A stretch of DNA of 64,000 nucleotides, from NCBI RefSeq assembly GCF_018260555.1, contig NZ_JAGLBB010000005.1, forward strand, positions 1 to 64,000, read 5' to 3'. Shown piece by piece: positions 9,051-17,574 of the stretch. Within the stretch, counting starts at the first letter, position 1. The number at the start of each line of letters is the position of its first letter. The position numbers were made by a program, and so were the translations under genes. Source of the stretch: Deinococcus sp. (GTDB lineage Bacteria > Deinococcota > Deinococci > Deinococcales > Deinococcaceae). Under the pieces are notes generated by a model that did no database searches, was not told the origin of the DNA, and worked only from the letters and a program-made list of their open reading frames with translations.

Positions 9051-9263
9051 ATGCCCGACACGCACGCCTCCGATCCCACTGCGGCAGCCGCGCGCGCTGC
9101 TATTGAGCAGCGGGGCATTTCCGCACGAAAGCTAGCCAAACGTTTGGGGATGAAGCCGCGCACTGTTCTCGACTTTCTTAATGAGCGGCGTGTAACCCGC
9201 GATAGCACGCGTATTTCCATTTGTCGCGAGTTGGGAATAGATCACGAACAAGGTGTGATGTGA
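9051..9263 (+). CDS. Small HTH protein, Cro-like
   Basis: 70 residues dominated by a helix-turn-helix (ISARKLAKRLGMKPRTVLDFLNERR). It is first in the rightward operon, divergent from the repressor and transcribed from a TTGACA/TATTCT promoter, which is the position of Cro or of an excision/early regulator. It could also act as the recombination directionality factor. The start codon coincides with the predicted transcription start. Confidence 0.7.
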   Translation: MPDTHASDPTAAAARAAIEQRGISARKLAKRLGMKPRTVLDFLNERRVTRDSTRISICRELGIDHEQGVM

Positions 9264-9406
9264 ACCCCTCTCTGCCCTCTCCCATGCTCGTCCAGCTCAC
9301 CGTGGCCGAACTGGAGCAGCTGATCGAGCGCGAGCTCGCTGGCCACGCGGATCGCCCACTCACCAGCAGCGAGGCCGCCGAGTTCCAACAGGCGGCGCTG
9401 CTATGA
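9260..9406 (+). CDS. Small prophage protein, unknown
   Basis: 48 residues from GTG 9260, which overlaps the preceding stop (GTGA). An internal ATG at 9284 would give 40 residues. It is acidic and helical (VAELEQLIERELAGHADRP). It lies in the rightward early operon and its stop overlaps the next start. No recognised family. Confidence 0.5.
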   Translation: MNPSLPSPMLVQLTVAELEQLIERELAGHADRPLTSSEAAEFQQAALL

Positions 9407-9591
9407 CACTCACGATCTCACGCCTCGGTAACAGCGAGAAGCGCCCACAAAACGTAACGGTCACCATCCGCAGCATCGTGAATTCAGAACTGGCACGCGC
9501 ACAGCAGGCCGAGTTGCACCAGGTCGCCGCCACCATCCCCACTGACACCGCCCAGCAGGGCGTGCAGCAGACCCGCCGCCGCGCGGGCTGA
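9403..9591 (+). CDS. Small prophage protein, unknown
   Basis: 62 residues, ATGA overlap with the preceding gene. It contains a predicted amphipathic stretch (VTIRSIVNSELARAQQAEL) and a basic C-terminus. Early operon; function unknown. Confidence 0.55.
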   Translation: MTLTISRLGNSEKRPQNVTVTIRSIVNSELARAQQAELHQVAATIPTDTAQQGVQQTRRRAG

Positions 9592-9599
9592 AACACCAA

Positions 9600-9640
9600 A
9601 CCCCTCCGGTCAAGGCTGTTACAGCAGCTCACGGAGGGGT
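9600..9640 (+). promoter_or_regulatory. Hairpin before the 149-residue gene
   Basis: ACCCCTCCG pairs perfectly with CGGAGGGGT across a 23-base loop that itself contains the small hairpin GCTGTtACAGC. No T-run follows, and a ribosome binding site (AGGAG, 9642-9646) comes directly after. It looks more like a regulatory leader structure than a terminator. Confidence 0.4.
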
Positions 9641-9650
9641 CAGGAGACAC

Positions 9651-10100
9651 ATGAATCGTACGACACCCCCCACCCCCCTGACCACCCCCCCACTGAAGGT
9701 CACGCTGTCCACCACGGTAGACGCCTTCACCCCCCAGGCGCAGGACCTGCCCCTCACCAGCCCTCTCGGCAAGCGCCGCCTGTTCCGGCACCGCGCGTGG
9801 TACGAACGCACCACCCCGGACGGCTGGCTGCGCGTCAAGTTCACGCCCGGCTGGCTCACCACCCTCCCCAGCGGGCGCGTCACCGTCCTGCGCGAGACCG
9901 TCATCCGGGACGAACCCGGCGCCCTCACGACCGAACTCACGCGCCTGCAGGACACGTACGGCGTTCATCTGTGGCTCGCGCCGATCAACATGCCGCACAG
10001 CTGGCCGTGGGGAAACACCCTCTGGTGGGGCGAGAACGACCATGCCCGGCAACTCCGCATCGGCCGCAAGGCCGCGCTGAAGACGGCGGTGGCCGCGTAA
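9651..10100 (+). CDS. Conserved-looking prophage protein, unknown
   Basis: 149 residues with a Thr/Pro-rich N-terminus and a compact remainder rich in Trp and Arg. Preceded by AGGAG at five bases' distance. The codon use and length support a real gene. No domain recognised. The next gene starts on its stop codon. Confidence 0.6.
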   Translation: MNRTTPPTPLTTPPLKVTLSTTVDAFTPQAQDLPLTSPLGKRRLFRHRAWYERTTPDGWLRVKFTPGWLTTLPSGRVTVLRETVIRDEPGALTTELTRLQDTYGVHLWLAPINMPHSWPWGNTLWWGENDHARQLRIGRKAALKTAVAA

Positions 10101-10234
10101 TGCGCCGCCTTCCCGACGACATTCAGGACGTGTTCCACAAGGCGGCGACCGAGTTCCTGTGCCGCAGCCACACCGTACCAGTCGTGCTGGTCCTGCTGGC
10201 CCTGCCGGGCCTGCTGTTGGCGGTGTTCGGATGA
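10100..10234 (+). CDS. Single-pass membrane peptide
   Basis: 44 residues: a polar N-terminal half and a C-terminal hydrophobic helix (VPVVLVLLALPGLLLAVFG). Start overlaps the upstream stop (TAATG) and its own stop overlaps the next start (ATGA). Too short for most gene callers. Function unknown. Confidence 0.5.
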   Translation: MRRLPDDIQDVFHKAATEFLCRSHTVPVVLVLLALPGLLLAVFG

Positions 10235-10485
10235 ACCGCCACGACCGCGCCAACCTCGAACAGATCGCAGTGCTGACCGATGAACTGGCCGCGCAGGGCG
10301 TGACGGTCGGCAGCGGGTACCGCCCGAGCGTGTGGTGCCTGAACCCCGGCTGCCACGCGCCGCACGCGGCGGACGCCCTGCGCTGCCCCGAGTGCGGGAC
10401 GCCGCACCCCCGCCTGTGTCAGTGCGGCGAGGCCCTGCGACCCGACGGGTCCGTGTTCTGCGAGTCCTGCGACTCGCGCCGCTAA
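10231..10485 (+). CDS. Double zinc-ribbon protein
   Basis: 84 residues. Cysteines occur as paired knuckles: CLNPGC, CPECG, CQCG and CESC, which could bind two zinc ions. Such small ribbons often contact nucleic acid or polymerases. ATGA overlap with the membrane peptide upstream. No specific function assigned. Confidence 0.6.
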   Translation: MNRHDRANLEQIAVLTDELAAQGVTVGSGYRPSVWCLNPGCHAPHAADALRCPECGTPHPRLCQCGEALRPDGSVFCESCDSRR

Positions 10486-10499
10486 AGGAGGTTCCTACC

Positions 10500-10583
10500 G
10501 TGCTGATCTTCGCCCTGACCGTTATCACCATCACGCTGCTGGCCGCCGCCTTCATCGACCGCACGCGCGAGGTGGCCGCATGA
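10500..10583 (+). CDS. 27-residue membrane peptide
   Basis: GTG start preceded by AAAGGAGG at eight bases, a strong ribosome binding site for such a small frame. The product is one hydrophobic helix (LIFALTVITITLLAAAFI) with a short charged tail. Its stop overlaps the next ATG. Function unknown. Confidence 0.5.
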   Translation: MLIFALTVITITLLAAAFIDRTREVAA

Positions 10584-10765
10584 AACGCTTCCTCGCCCTG
10601 CTGCTCCTGACCGTCAGCGCGTACGGCCTGCTGCTGGTCCTGGCCCCCGATTTCGGGCCGGACATGCCGGGCGCGCTGCGGTTGCTGTGCGTGCTGCTGT
10701 TCCTGATCGCCTTCGTCGGGTTGTTCGCCACCTGCGCCGCCCTCTCTCACCGGGAGCGCCCATGA
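10580..10765 (+). CDS. Two-pass small membrane protein
   Basis: 61 residues with two hydrophobic segments (about 4-22 and 32-54), ATGA overlaps on both sides. It is the third small membrane protein in this early cluster. Such phage-encoded proteins can act in superinfection exclusion, but nothing in the sequence shows this. Confidence 0.55.
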   Translation: MKRFLALLLLTVSAYGLLLVLAPDFGPDMPGALRLLCVLLFLIAFVGLFATCAALSHRERP

Positions 10766-11574
10766 ACCTCAGCGACATGCAGAAGCGCCTGCAAGCCCCG
10801 TTCCCCGCGCACATGGTCAGCTGGAAGCCCGCCGCCCTGACCAAGGACCGCAGCCGCGCCCTGCTGCTGGCCTACATTGACGCGCGGGCCGTGCAGGACC
10901 GCCTGGACGCCATCTGCCCGGACGGCTGGACCTTCAGCGTCGAGGTTATCCCCGGCACCCGCCAGCCCACCGTCAAGGGTGCCCTGACCGTCCTGGGCGT
11001 CACCCGCGAGGACATCGGTGAGGCCCCCGAGGGCGACCTGGGCACCCTGAAAGCCGCTGCGAGTGACGCCCTGAAGCGCTGCGGGGTTCACTTCGGGATC
11101 GGGCGGTACCTGTACGACCTGCCACGCTTCTGGGCGGACTGGGACGACGCGAAACGCCAGCCCGTCAGCACCCCGGAACTGCCGGACTGGGCACGTCCGG
11201 AGCAGGAACGCACGCCCGGCGGCGCGTACCTCGTCCAGGTCATGAATCAGTTGCGCCAAGAACTCCCTGAGGATCTCGACGTGCAGCGCGAGGTGTGGCG
11301 GCACCTGAAAGCCGCGCTGAAGTGCCTGGAGCAACCGGAAGCGGCGGCCCCAGCGCAGGACACCACCCTGACCCGCCAGGGCGCCGCGAACCTGCACCGC
11401 CAGCTCGGGCCGCTGCTGCCCGGCCTGCGGGACGCCGAAGTCAAAGCCTGGGTGGGCGAAGTGCTGGGCCGTGAGATCACCAGCTTCGAGCAGATCCGCA
11501 TCGGTGAGATCCACGCGCTGAAACTCGCGGCGCGCAACCGACCGCAGGGCGACACGCCGGGACAGGTGGCGTGA
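10762..11574 (+). CDS. Rad52/22-family single-strand annealing protein (DdrA-like)
   Basis: 270 residues. The first ~140 residues match the Rad52/DdrA fold: an AYIDARAVQDRLDAICPDGWTF-type beginning, a central strand region and LKAAASDALKRCGVHFGIGRYLYDLP. Phage members anneal complementary single strands during replication-linked recombination. DdrA, a radiation-induced Deinococcus protein, belongs to the same superfamily. The C-terminal half is helical and probably binds SSB or a partner. It is the first gene of the recombination block that also holds the exonuclease and RusA. Confidence 0.85.
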   Translation: MNLSDMQKRLQAPFPAHMVSWKPAALTKDRSRALLLAYIDARAVQDRLDAICPDGWTFSVEVIPGTRQPTVKGALTVLGVTREDIGEAPEGDLGTLKAAASDALKRCGVHFGIGRYLYDLPRFWADWDDAKRQPVSTPELPDWARPEQERTPGGAYLVQVMNQLRQELPEDLDVQREVWRHLKAALKCLEQPEAAAPAQDTTLTRQGAANLHRQLGPLLPGLRDAEVKAWVGEVLGREITSFEQIRIGEIHALKLAARNRPQGDTPGQVA

Positions 11575-12083
11575 TGGGCCAGATCGCCCTCGTCGGGAAG
11601 CTCGGGCAGGGTCGCGTCGCCCTGGTCGATGACGCGGACCTGCCGCTGCTGTCCACGTACCGCTGGCACCTGAGCCGGCGCGGGTACCCGCGGGCGTACC
11701 TGCGCGGCACGAAGGGCCGCACCGTGAACCTGCACCAGCTGCTGCGCGCCCCAGACGGCAGCGGGTACCGGGATCACATCAGCGGCGACCCGCTCGACAA
11801 CCGCCGCGTGAACCTGCGGCCCTGCACGGTCGAGGAGAACAACCGCAACCGCCGCGCGCACCGCAACAACAAGACGGGCTTCAAGGGCGTCAGCGCGTTC
11901 GGAACTGGCTTCCGGGCCGTGATTCACCAGGGCCGCCGGCAGATCTACCTGGGGACGTTCCCGCACGTCCTGCTGGCCGCCCTGGCGTACAACGCCGCCG
12001 CCACGGCGCTGCACGGCCCGTTCGCGCGGCTGAACGACGTGGACCTCGCGCCACTGCTGGGGGCGATGAATGCGGCCGACTGA
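11574..12083 (+). CDS. HNH endonuclease with AP2-like DNA-binding domain
   Basis: 169 residues from ATG 11574 (shares the A of the upstream stop). The HNH core reads DHISGDPLDNRRVNLR .. NNRNRR. The C-terminal part (TGFKGVSAFGTGFRAVI .. YLGTFPHVLLAALAYNAAA) is the AP2-type domain typical of free-standing phage homing endonucleases. It probably invaded the operon between the annealing protein and the next gene. Confidence 0.85.
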   Translation: MGQIALVGKLGQGRVALVDDADLPLLSTYRWHLSRRGYPRAYLRGTKGRTVNLHQLLRAPDGSGYRDHISGDPLDNRRVNLRPCTVEENNRNRRAHRNNKTGFKGVSAFGTGFRAVIHQGRRQIYLGTFPHVLLAALAYNAAATALHGPFARLNDVDLAPLLGAMNAAD

Positions 12084-13026
12084 CACCCTGCGTCCCCTCC
12101 TCGATGAGATGTTCACCACGAGCGCGGACGCCTCGGCGGGCGTGCACCGCAAGCTGCCCGGCGGCCTGCACGTCAAGGCGGCCGTGAAGGGCGAGCGCCG
12201 CATGCTGATCGTGTGGCGCACGGCGGACCGGCTGCCCAGCGCGCGGGAGTGCGAGGTGGTCGGCGCGGCCGCCGGGATGATCACCCCGACGTTCCGCTCC
12301 TGGCAGTGCCGGGAGAGTCAGGACGCCTTCCTGATCACGGAAGGCTTCACCGGGCAGGCCTGCACGCACGACTGGAGCATGACCGCTCCGGTGGACGGTG
12401 GTCACGCCAGCACCTGCGGCCGCTGCGGCGCCACCTGGCAGCGGACACAAGCGGGCCGAGCCAAGACCGAGCGCCTGACCTACAACGGCGAGAAGGTCTC
12501 CCCCGCCCGCTTCGCGCAGTTCCTGGAACGCGGCCCGGCCGGTGAGCAGCCCACTGAGCAGGCCGCTGCGGTCGTCCACGCGGCCCAGGAACCCCTGTGG
12601 GCCGCGCCAGAGGTTCAGACCCCCGCCGCGCCGCCGCCACCCCGTCAGCAGGCTTCCAGGAAGGCGGCGCGGCCGTCCGGTCCGGAAACCCCGGCTGAAC
12701 AGGCCGAGCGGGCCCGCCTGACCGGACTGCTGACCTGCATCACCTTCTGGTCCGCCTGCTGGAGTCCGTGGTTCCGGCGGTCCGTGAGCATCGACATGCG
12801 CCGCGCCACCCTGCGGGGCTCCACGCTCGACGAACTCCGGGACGAGGTCCGCAGCGCCTACGTGCGCCGCACCGTGCCGTACGTCGTGCCGTACGTCGTG
12901 CCGTACGTGCTGCTGGCCTGCCGCTGGCGGCACCTGACCCGCGCCCTGCCAGAGCACGCCACGCCCAGGCCGAAGACCCGTCAGAAGTCGGCCCGCGCGG
13001 CCCGCACGAGAAAGGCCGCCGCATGA
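12070..13026 (+). CDS. Zinc-finger prophage protein, unknown
   Basis: 318 residues. The N-terminal third is a mixed alpha/beta domain. A CxxC pair (CGRCGATW) with an upstream CTHDW may bind zinc around residues 95-125. The middle is Pro/Ala-rich. Near the C-terminus the repeat VPYVVPYVVPYV is encoded by three copies of a 12-bp unit (about 12873-12909), a recent slippage-type expansion. Overlaps its neighbours by 14 and 4 bases. Function not recognised. Confidence 0.6.
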   Translation: MRPTDTLRPLLDEMFTTSADASAGVHRKLPGGLHVKAAVKGERRMLIVWRTADRLPSARECEVVGAAAGMITPTFRSWQCRESQDAFLITEGFTGQACTHDWSMTAPVDGGHASTCGRCGATWQRTQAGRAKTERLTYNGEKVSPARFAQFLERGPAGEQPTEQAAAVVHAAQEPLWAAPEVQTPAAPPPPRQQASRKAARPSGPETPAEQAERARLTGLLTCITFWSACWSPWFRRSVSIDMRRATLRGSTLDELRDEVRSAYVRRTVPYVVPYVVPYVLLACRWRHLTRALPEHATPRPKTRQKSARAARTRKAAA

Positions 13027-14102
13027 GCTTCAGTGCACCGAGCTACACGCAGACACCCAACGAGCTGTTCGCCCTCCAGGCGGACATGAAAGAAGCCGAG
13101 TTACGCGTCACGCTCGCCATCGTCCGCGCCACCTTCGGGTGGAACGCAGGTGGCCAGCTCGCGCACCTGACGCTGGACATGCTGATGTTTGACACCGGCC
13201 TGTCGAAGCAGGGCGTCATGAACGGCGTGAACGCCGGGAAGACGCGCGGCACCCTTGTGTTTCTCAAGCAGGGCAAGGAGGTCTACTACGGCCTGTCCAT
13301 CTCCCAGGACGGCGCGGCGGCGGCGGGCGCGAAAGGTCAACCTAGTAGACCCAAGTTGATCGCCCCGGATGGTCAACCTAGTAGACCCAACGAGGCCAGC
13401 AAAGGTCAACGTAGTAGACCGACCGGGGACGGCGAAAGTCAACGTAGTAGACCGAGTGAGTCAACGTACTTGACCCAAACGGTCAACCTAGTTGACTCAG
13501 ATGGTCAACCTAGTGGACCTTTGACCCCTGTTTTTCCTGCGCCCAGCCGGGAAAAAACAGGTGCCCAAAGACAGCTTACAAACAGGAAAGACACTGAAAG
13601 ACAAACAGCAGCGGAGGGCCTTGACCTACGGACGGCCCCGGCGGCGGCGGTCAGCGACGGTCACCTGAACGACCAGGACCAGCCCTCCGGTGCTGATCGC
13701 ACCGGCACCCCTGGCGGGGCGCGGGCGGCGAACGCCACGACCGGTCACGGGATCACTCAGGCCACTGCGAACGCCGGACAGACCACCGCCACGGGCACTG
13801 AACAGGTTCCGGGCGCGCCGGGCGCGGCGCTCGCCGCCCTGGTCGCCGCGCTCGCCCCCATGGACGCCAGCACGCTGATCGCCGAGACGCCCCTGCGGTC
13901 GCACTGGACGGCCATCCCCGCCGACCAGATCCGCGAGCTGCACGGCACGCTCCGCGCCGAACGCGGCGGCCGCGCCTACCGGGGCGCGCTGATCGAAGCC
14001 CTCGACCGCGCCGCGCTCACCATCCACCGCGCCGCCAGTCCCGCCCCCACCACGACGAACGTGGGCGACCTCGTGCGCGCCCGCCTGAAAGGAACCCGAT
14101 GA
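13023..14102 (+). CDS. Phage replication initiator (O/RepA-like) containing the origin
   Basis: 359 residues. Residues 1-95 form a winged-helix domain of the phage replication-protein type (SYTQTPNELFALQADMKEAE, TFGWNAGG, DTGLSKQGVMNGV). The middle (about 105-170) is low-complexity: repeated GQPSRP/GQRSRP units created by seven DNA iterons inside the gene, as in lambda gene O. A helical C-terminal region ends in basic residues and may recruit the helicase. It should bind the iterons and load the host DnaB-type helicase. Confidence 0.75.
   Translation: MSFSAPSYTQTPNELFALQADMKEAELRVTLAIVRATFGWNAGGQLAHLTLDMLMFDTGLSKQGVMNGVNAGKTRGTLVFLKQGKEVYYGLSISQDGAAAAGAKGQPSRPKLIAPDGQPSRPNEASKGQRSRPTGDGESQRSRPSESTYLTQTVNLVDSDGQPSGPLTPVFPAPSREKTGAQRQLTNRKDTERQTAAEGLDLRTAPAAAVSDGHLNDQDQPSGADRTGTPGGARAANATTGHGITQATANAGQTTATGTEQVPGAPGAALAALVAALAPMDASTLIAETPLRSHWTAIPADQIRELHGTLRAERGGRAYRGALIEALDRAALTIHRAASPAPTTTNVGDLVRARLKGTR
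13335..13610. repeat. Iteron array and AT-rich region: probable replication origin
   Basis: Seven copies of a 17-bp unit with consensus GGTCAACCTAGTAGACC start at 13335, 13371, 13404, 13437, 13459, 13481 and 13503. The spacings are 36, 33, 33, 22, 22 and 22 bases, close to whole helical turns. Each unit is a near-palindrome (GGTCAAC, three bases, GTTGACC). A hairpin with T5/A6 arms (13527-13561) and an A-rich stretch to 13610 follow, suitable for strand opening. Confidence 0.85.
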
Positions 14103-14608
14103 CCCACCACGACGCCACGCCCGCCCAGGATGTGACCGACCCGGTCACCGCCGCCGAGGTCACCCCGGAAGTCCTGAGCCTCGCCCGGCTGATCAGCGCC
14201 CACCCGAACGCCGCCCGCGCCCTGCAGGCCAGCATCGCCCGGCAGCAGGCTGCCCGCGCCGCCGCGCAACGCTCCACCCCGACGGTGAGCTGCCCGCACT
14301 GCGATGCGCCCGGCATCGTGTACCTGACCCTGCCCGGCCGGGACGGCCCCCAGGAGTTCCGCCGCAAGCCCAGCGACTGCTGCCAGGAGGCCCTGCGTGA
14401 TGCCGCCGAGCTCGCCCTGCACTACGCCCTGAACCCCAACAACGACCCCACCGAGCGCGTCGAGAACGCCGACCTGTACGCCGCGCTGAAGGCCAGCATC
14501 ACCGACCCCGCGCTGCTGCGCGAACTGGACACGCACGAGGTCCTGCTGGCCGACATCGAGCGGCGCGTCTTCGGGCTGAACCGCCCGCAAGGCGGGGTGG
14601 ACAAGTGA
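14099..14608 (+). CDS. Prophage protein next to the initiator, possible helicase loader
   Basis: 169 residues. Mostly helical, with a zinc-binding-like CPHC and a later CC pair. ATGA overlaps link it to the initiator upstream and the methyltransferase-ParB gene downstream. In lambdoid phages the gene after the initiator encodes a helicase loader, but no AAA+ motif is visible here, so that role is only positional. Confidence 0.55.
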   Translation: MTHHDATPAQDVTDPVTAAEVTPEVLSLARLISAHPNAARALQASIARQQAARAAAQRSTPTVSCPHCDAPGIVYLTLPGRDGPQEFRRKPSDCCQEALRDAAELALHYALNPNNDPTERVENADLYAALKASITDPALLRELDTHEVLLADIERRVFGLNRPQGGVDK

Positions 14609-17565
14609 GCCGCCTCTCCCCCGACGTGCAGGCCGCGCTGCGCGCCGCGACGATCAGCGAGGACGGCCTGACCCTCACCCTGGCCGGGCAGCTGGACCGC
14701 AAGGTCTATCAGGCGACCGCCAAGGCCATCGAGACGCTGGGCGGCAAGTGGAACCGCAAGGCCGGGGCGCACCTGTTCCAGACGAACGCACGGGATGTAC
14801 TGGCCCGCGTGCTGGACGGCGAGGCACTGCCCAAGAAGAACCCCCTGGCGTACTTCGCGACACCCGAGGAACTCGCCCGGCAGGTCGTGAACGCCGTCGT
14901 GGAACTGGACGGCGTGCGGGTCCTGGAGCCCAGCGCCGGCACTGGCGCGCTGGCCGACGTGCTGCGCGAGTACGGCGCGCACGTGGACGTGATCGAACTC
15001 GACGACACACGCCGCGCCCACCTGCAGGCCGCCGGCTACCGCGTGGTCGCGCAGGACTTCCTGACCTTTACGCCGAGCGAGCCGTACCCGGCCATCGTCA
15101 TGAACCCCCCGTTCCGCAGCGAGGACGACGCCCAGGCATACATCGCCCACATCGAGCACGCCTGGACCCACTGCCTCGCGCCCGGCGGCACGCTCGTCGC
15201 CATCGCCCCATCCGGCTTCACGTTCCGCCAGGACCGCCGCGCCGCCGCGTTCCGCGAGTTCGTCGAGCAGCACGGCGAGTACGGACTGAACGACGAGCGC
15301 GCGTTCGTCGAGTCCGGTACCGGCGTCCAGACCGCCACCGTCTACGTCCGCAAGCCCGCCGAGGAGGCCGTCATGCCCGTGAAGAAAGCCACCAGCAAGA
15401 ACACCGACCAGCCCGGCCACACCGCCTTCCAGCAGATGGTCAAGGAAACCCGCGAGAAGATGAACGCCCAGCCCAAGGGCGGCAAGAAAGCGAAAGTCGC
15501 ACCCGCCGCCGCGCAGGAGATCAGCGCCAGCAGCGACGCGGATCTCCCCTTCCCCGTGAGCGAGGCGCAGCTGGAAGCCGCTATGGCTGAGCCGGCCCCC
15601 GCGCCCGGCCCGATCCTCAACACCGACCAGCTCAACTGGCTGCCCGTCACGGCGCTGGTGGCCAGCCCGCTCAACCCCCGCAAGAAGTTCCCGCAGGAGG
15701 CCCTGGACTCCCTGGCGAACAGCATCGCCGCGAAAGGCCTCATGCAGAACCTGGTCGGGCGCATCATGCCCGGCGCGGACACCGTGGAGGTCATCGCCGG
15801 TGGCCGACGCCTGCGCGCCCTGACGCTCCTGCACGACACCGGACGCCTGCCTGACGGGTACCTCGTGCCGGTCCGCGTGCAGGACATGACCGACCTCGAC
15901 GCGCTCATGCTGGCCGTCGCGGAGAACAGCGAGCGCGCCGATGTGGAGCCGTTGGAGGAGGCCGACGCCTTCGTGGAAATGATCCGGCTGGGCGCGAGCG
16001 TCGAGGACATCGCTCTGCGGTTCAAGTGCAGCGCCCGCACCGTCGAGAAGCGCCTCGTGCTGGCCGAGGGCCTGGGCGAGGACGCCCGCACCCTTCTGGC
16101 GGACGGCAAGATCGTGATCTCCCAGGCGCAGGTGATCGCCCAGACCAGCGGGCCGCTGCGCGAGCATGTGATCACGGCCGCGAAACGTGGCGACAGCGCC
16201 CAGCGCCTGCGCGACATGATCGCCAGCTGCACGTTCCTCGTCGAGCGCGCCAAGTTCGACGTGGCCACCAGCGGACTGGAGATCATCGAGGACCTGTTCG
16301 GGGACCAGCCCGCCCGCTTCGCAGATCCGCAGGCGGCGCTCGCGCTCCAGCTCGCGTGGGTCGAGGAGCGCCGGAAGACCCTCAGCAAGAAGAAAGAGCA
16401 GCACTTCGTGGACGTGGTGAAGCTGGCCAAGCAGTACCTGCATCTCCCCCACGACGCCTACACCGCCTATGGCGCGCCCGACAACATCAAGGGCACCGTG
16501 ATCATGGTCAGTACCCAGACCGGCGAGGTGAAGCAGGAACGCTGCGCCCGGGAAGCCGACATCAAGAGCGCCCGCGCGAAGGAACAGGCCGCCGATCGCG
16601 CCAAGACCGCCAGTGAGGCGACTGGCAGCGAAGGCGGGGCCATCCGCAAGAGCGGCTGGGTGGACGCCCATCAGGCCCGCGCGACGGCCCTGCGCGCCGC
16701 GCTGGTCGGGGACCACAAGCGCACCGTGGCGCTGACCATCCTCAGCCTCCTCCAGGCCACGCCTGTCAGCCTGCGCGCCAGCCTCGAGTACTCAATGCCC
16801 ACCCCGATCCCCACCGGCCTCGCCCGCCTGAAAGAGATCGACGCGAAGGTCGGCGGGCAGCTCGGCGTGAACGGCCACCACCTGCCCAAGCGGCCTATCA
16901 CGCACGAATTCAAGGGCTACAACCCAGAAGGCGCGGACGTCCTGCCGTACCTGGATCTGCTCATGACCCTGAGCCTGGAAGACCTGCTGGACGTGCAGAG
17001 CGTCCTGATCGCGCAGGCCGTGGGCGGCTGGAGTGAATTCAACCCCATGCACGCGCCCTACGCATTCGTCACGCGCCTCGCGGCCGACACGGGTGCCACC
17101 GTCCAGATGAAGCTCACGGACGCTCACCTGAAGGCGTACCCGCGTGACCGGCTGATCGAACTGGCCGAGGACGCCGGGATTGCCGAGGGGCACGGCGTGA
17201 AGAACGGCCACATCAGCACCCTGACCACCAACACGGAGATCCGCGCCGCGATCCTCCAGCACGCCGACGCCCTGGCCGAGCGCGGGTACGTGCCGCCCCT
17301 GGCCCGCTTCCCCGAGGTGGCCGACACCGCCCAGGCCCGCAAGTACCGCCAGGACGCGAAAGACCTCGTGGCGCGACTGGACGGTCAGCAGATCAGCAGC
17401 CTGCTTGAAGACCTCGGCATCGACCCCACCGCCGATACCGCAGCGGACGGCCTGAACGTGCTCCAGCAGGAAATCGACGACATGAGCGACGCCGAGCTGC
17501 AGGACTGGCAGGGCCTGCGCGACATGGCCCAGCCAGTGCCAGCCACCGCGACCGCTGCCGACTGA
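14605..17565 (+). CDS. Fusion of adenine methyltransferase and ParB/KorB-like DNA-binding protein
   Basis: 986 residues. Residues 1-255 are a class I methyltransferase with motif I LEPSAGTGAL (107-116) and the N6-adenine catalytic motif NPPF (167-170). A Lys/Ala-rich linker leads to a ParB N-terminal domain from about residue 340 (SPLNPRKKF .. GLMQNLVGR .. AGGRRLRAL near 399) and a KorB-like HTH (DIALRFKCSARTVEKRL). The last ~400 residues are unassigned. ParB-like phage proteins may be nucleases or DNA-modification cofactors. The fusion may methylate phage DNA against restriction. GTG start with ATGA-type overlap. Confidence 0.85.
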   Translation: MSRLSPDVQAALRAATISEDGLTLTLAGQLDRKVYQATAKAIETLGGKWNRKAGAHLFQTNARDVLARVLDGEALPKKNPLAYFATPEELARQVVNAVVELDGVRVLEPSAGTGALADVLREYGAHVDVIELDDTRRAHLQAAGYRVVAQDFLTFTPSEPYPAIVMNPPFRSEDDAQAYIAHIEHAWTHCLAPGGTLVAIAPSGFTFRQDRRAAAFREFVEQHGEYGLNDERAFVESGTGVQTATVYVRKPAEEAVMPVKKATSKNTDQPGHTAFQQMVKETREKMNAQPKGGKKAKVAPAAAQEISASSDADLPFPVSEAQLEAAMAEPAPAPGPILNTDQLNWLPVTALVASPLNPRKKFPQEALDSLANSIAAKGLMQNLVGRIMPGADTVEVIAGGRRLRALTLLHDTGRLPDGYLVPVRVQDMTDLDALMLAVAENSERADVEPLEEADAFVEMIRLGASVEDIALRFKCSARTVEKRLVLAEGLGEDARTLLADGKIVISQAQVIAQTSGPLREHVITAAKRGDSAQRLRDMIASCTFLVERAKFDVATSGLEIIEDLFGDQPARFADPQAALALQLAWVEERRKTLSKKKEQHFVDVVKLAKQYLHLPHDAYTAYGAPDNIKGTVIMVSTQTGEVKQERCAREADIKSARAKEQAADRAKTASEATGSEGGAIRKSGWVDAHQARATALRAALVGDHKRTVALTILSLLQATPVSLRASLEYSMPTPIPTGLARLKEIDAKVGGQLGVNGHHLPKRPITHEFKGYNPEGADVLPYLDLLMTLSLEDLLDVQSVLIAQAVGGWSEFNPMHAPYAFVTRLAADTGATVQMKLTDAHLKAYPRDRLIELAEDAGIAEGHGVKNGHISTLTTNTEIRAAILQHADALAERGYVPPLARFPEVADTAQARKYRQDAKDLVARLDGQQISSLLEDLGIDPTADTAADGLNVLQQEIDDMSDAELQDWQGLRDMAQPVPATATAAD

Positions 17566-17574
17566 CCGCCCCCA

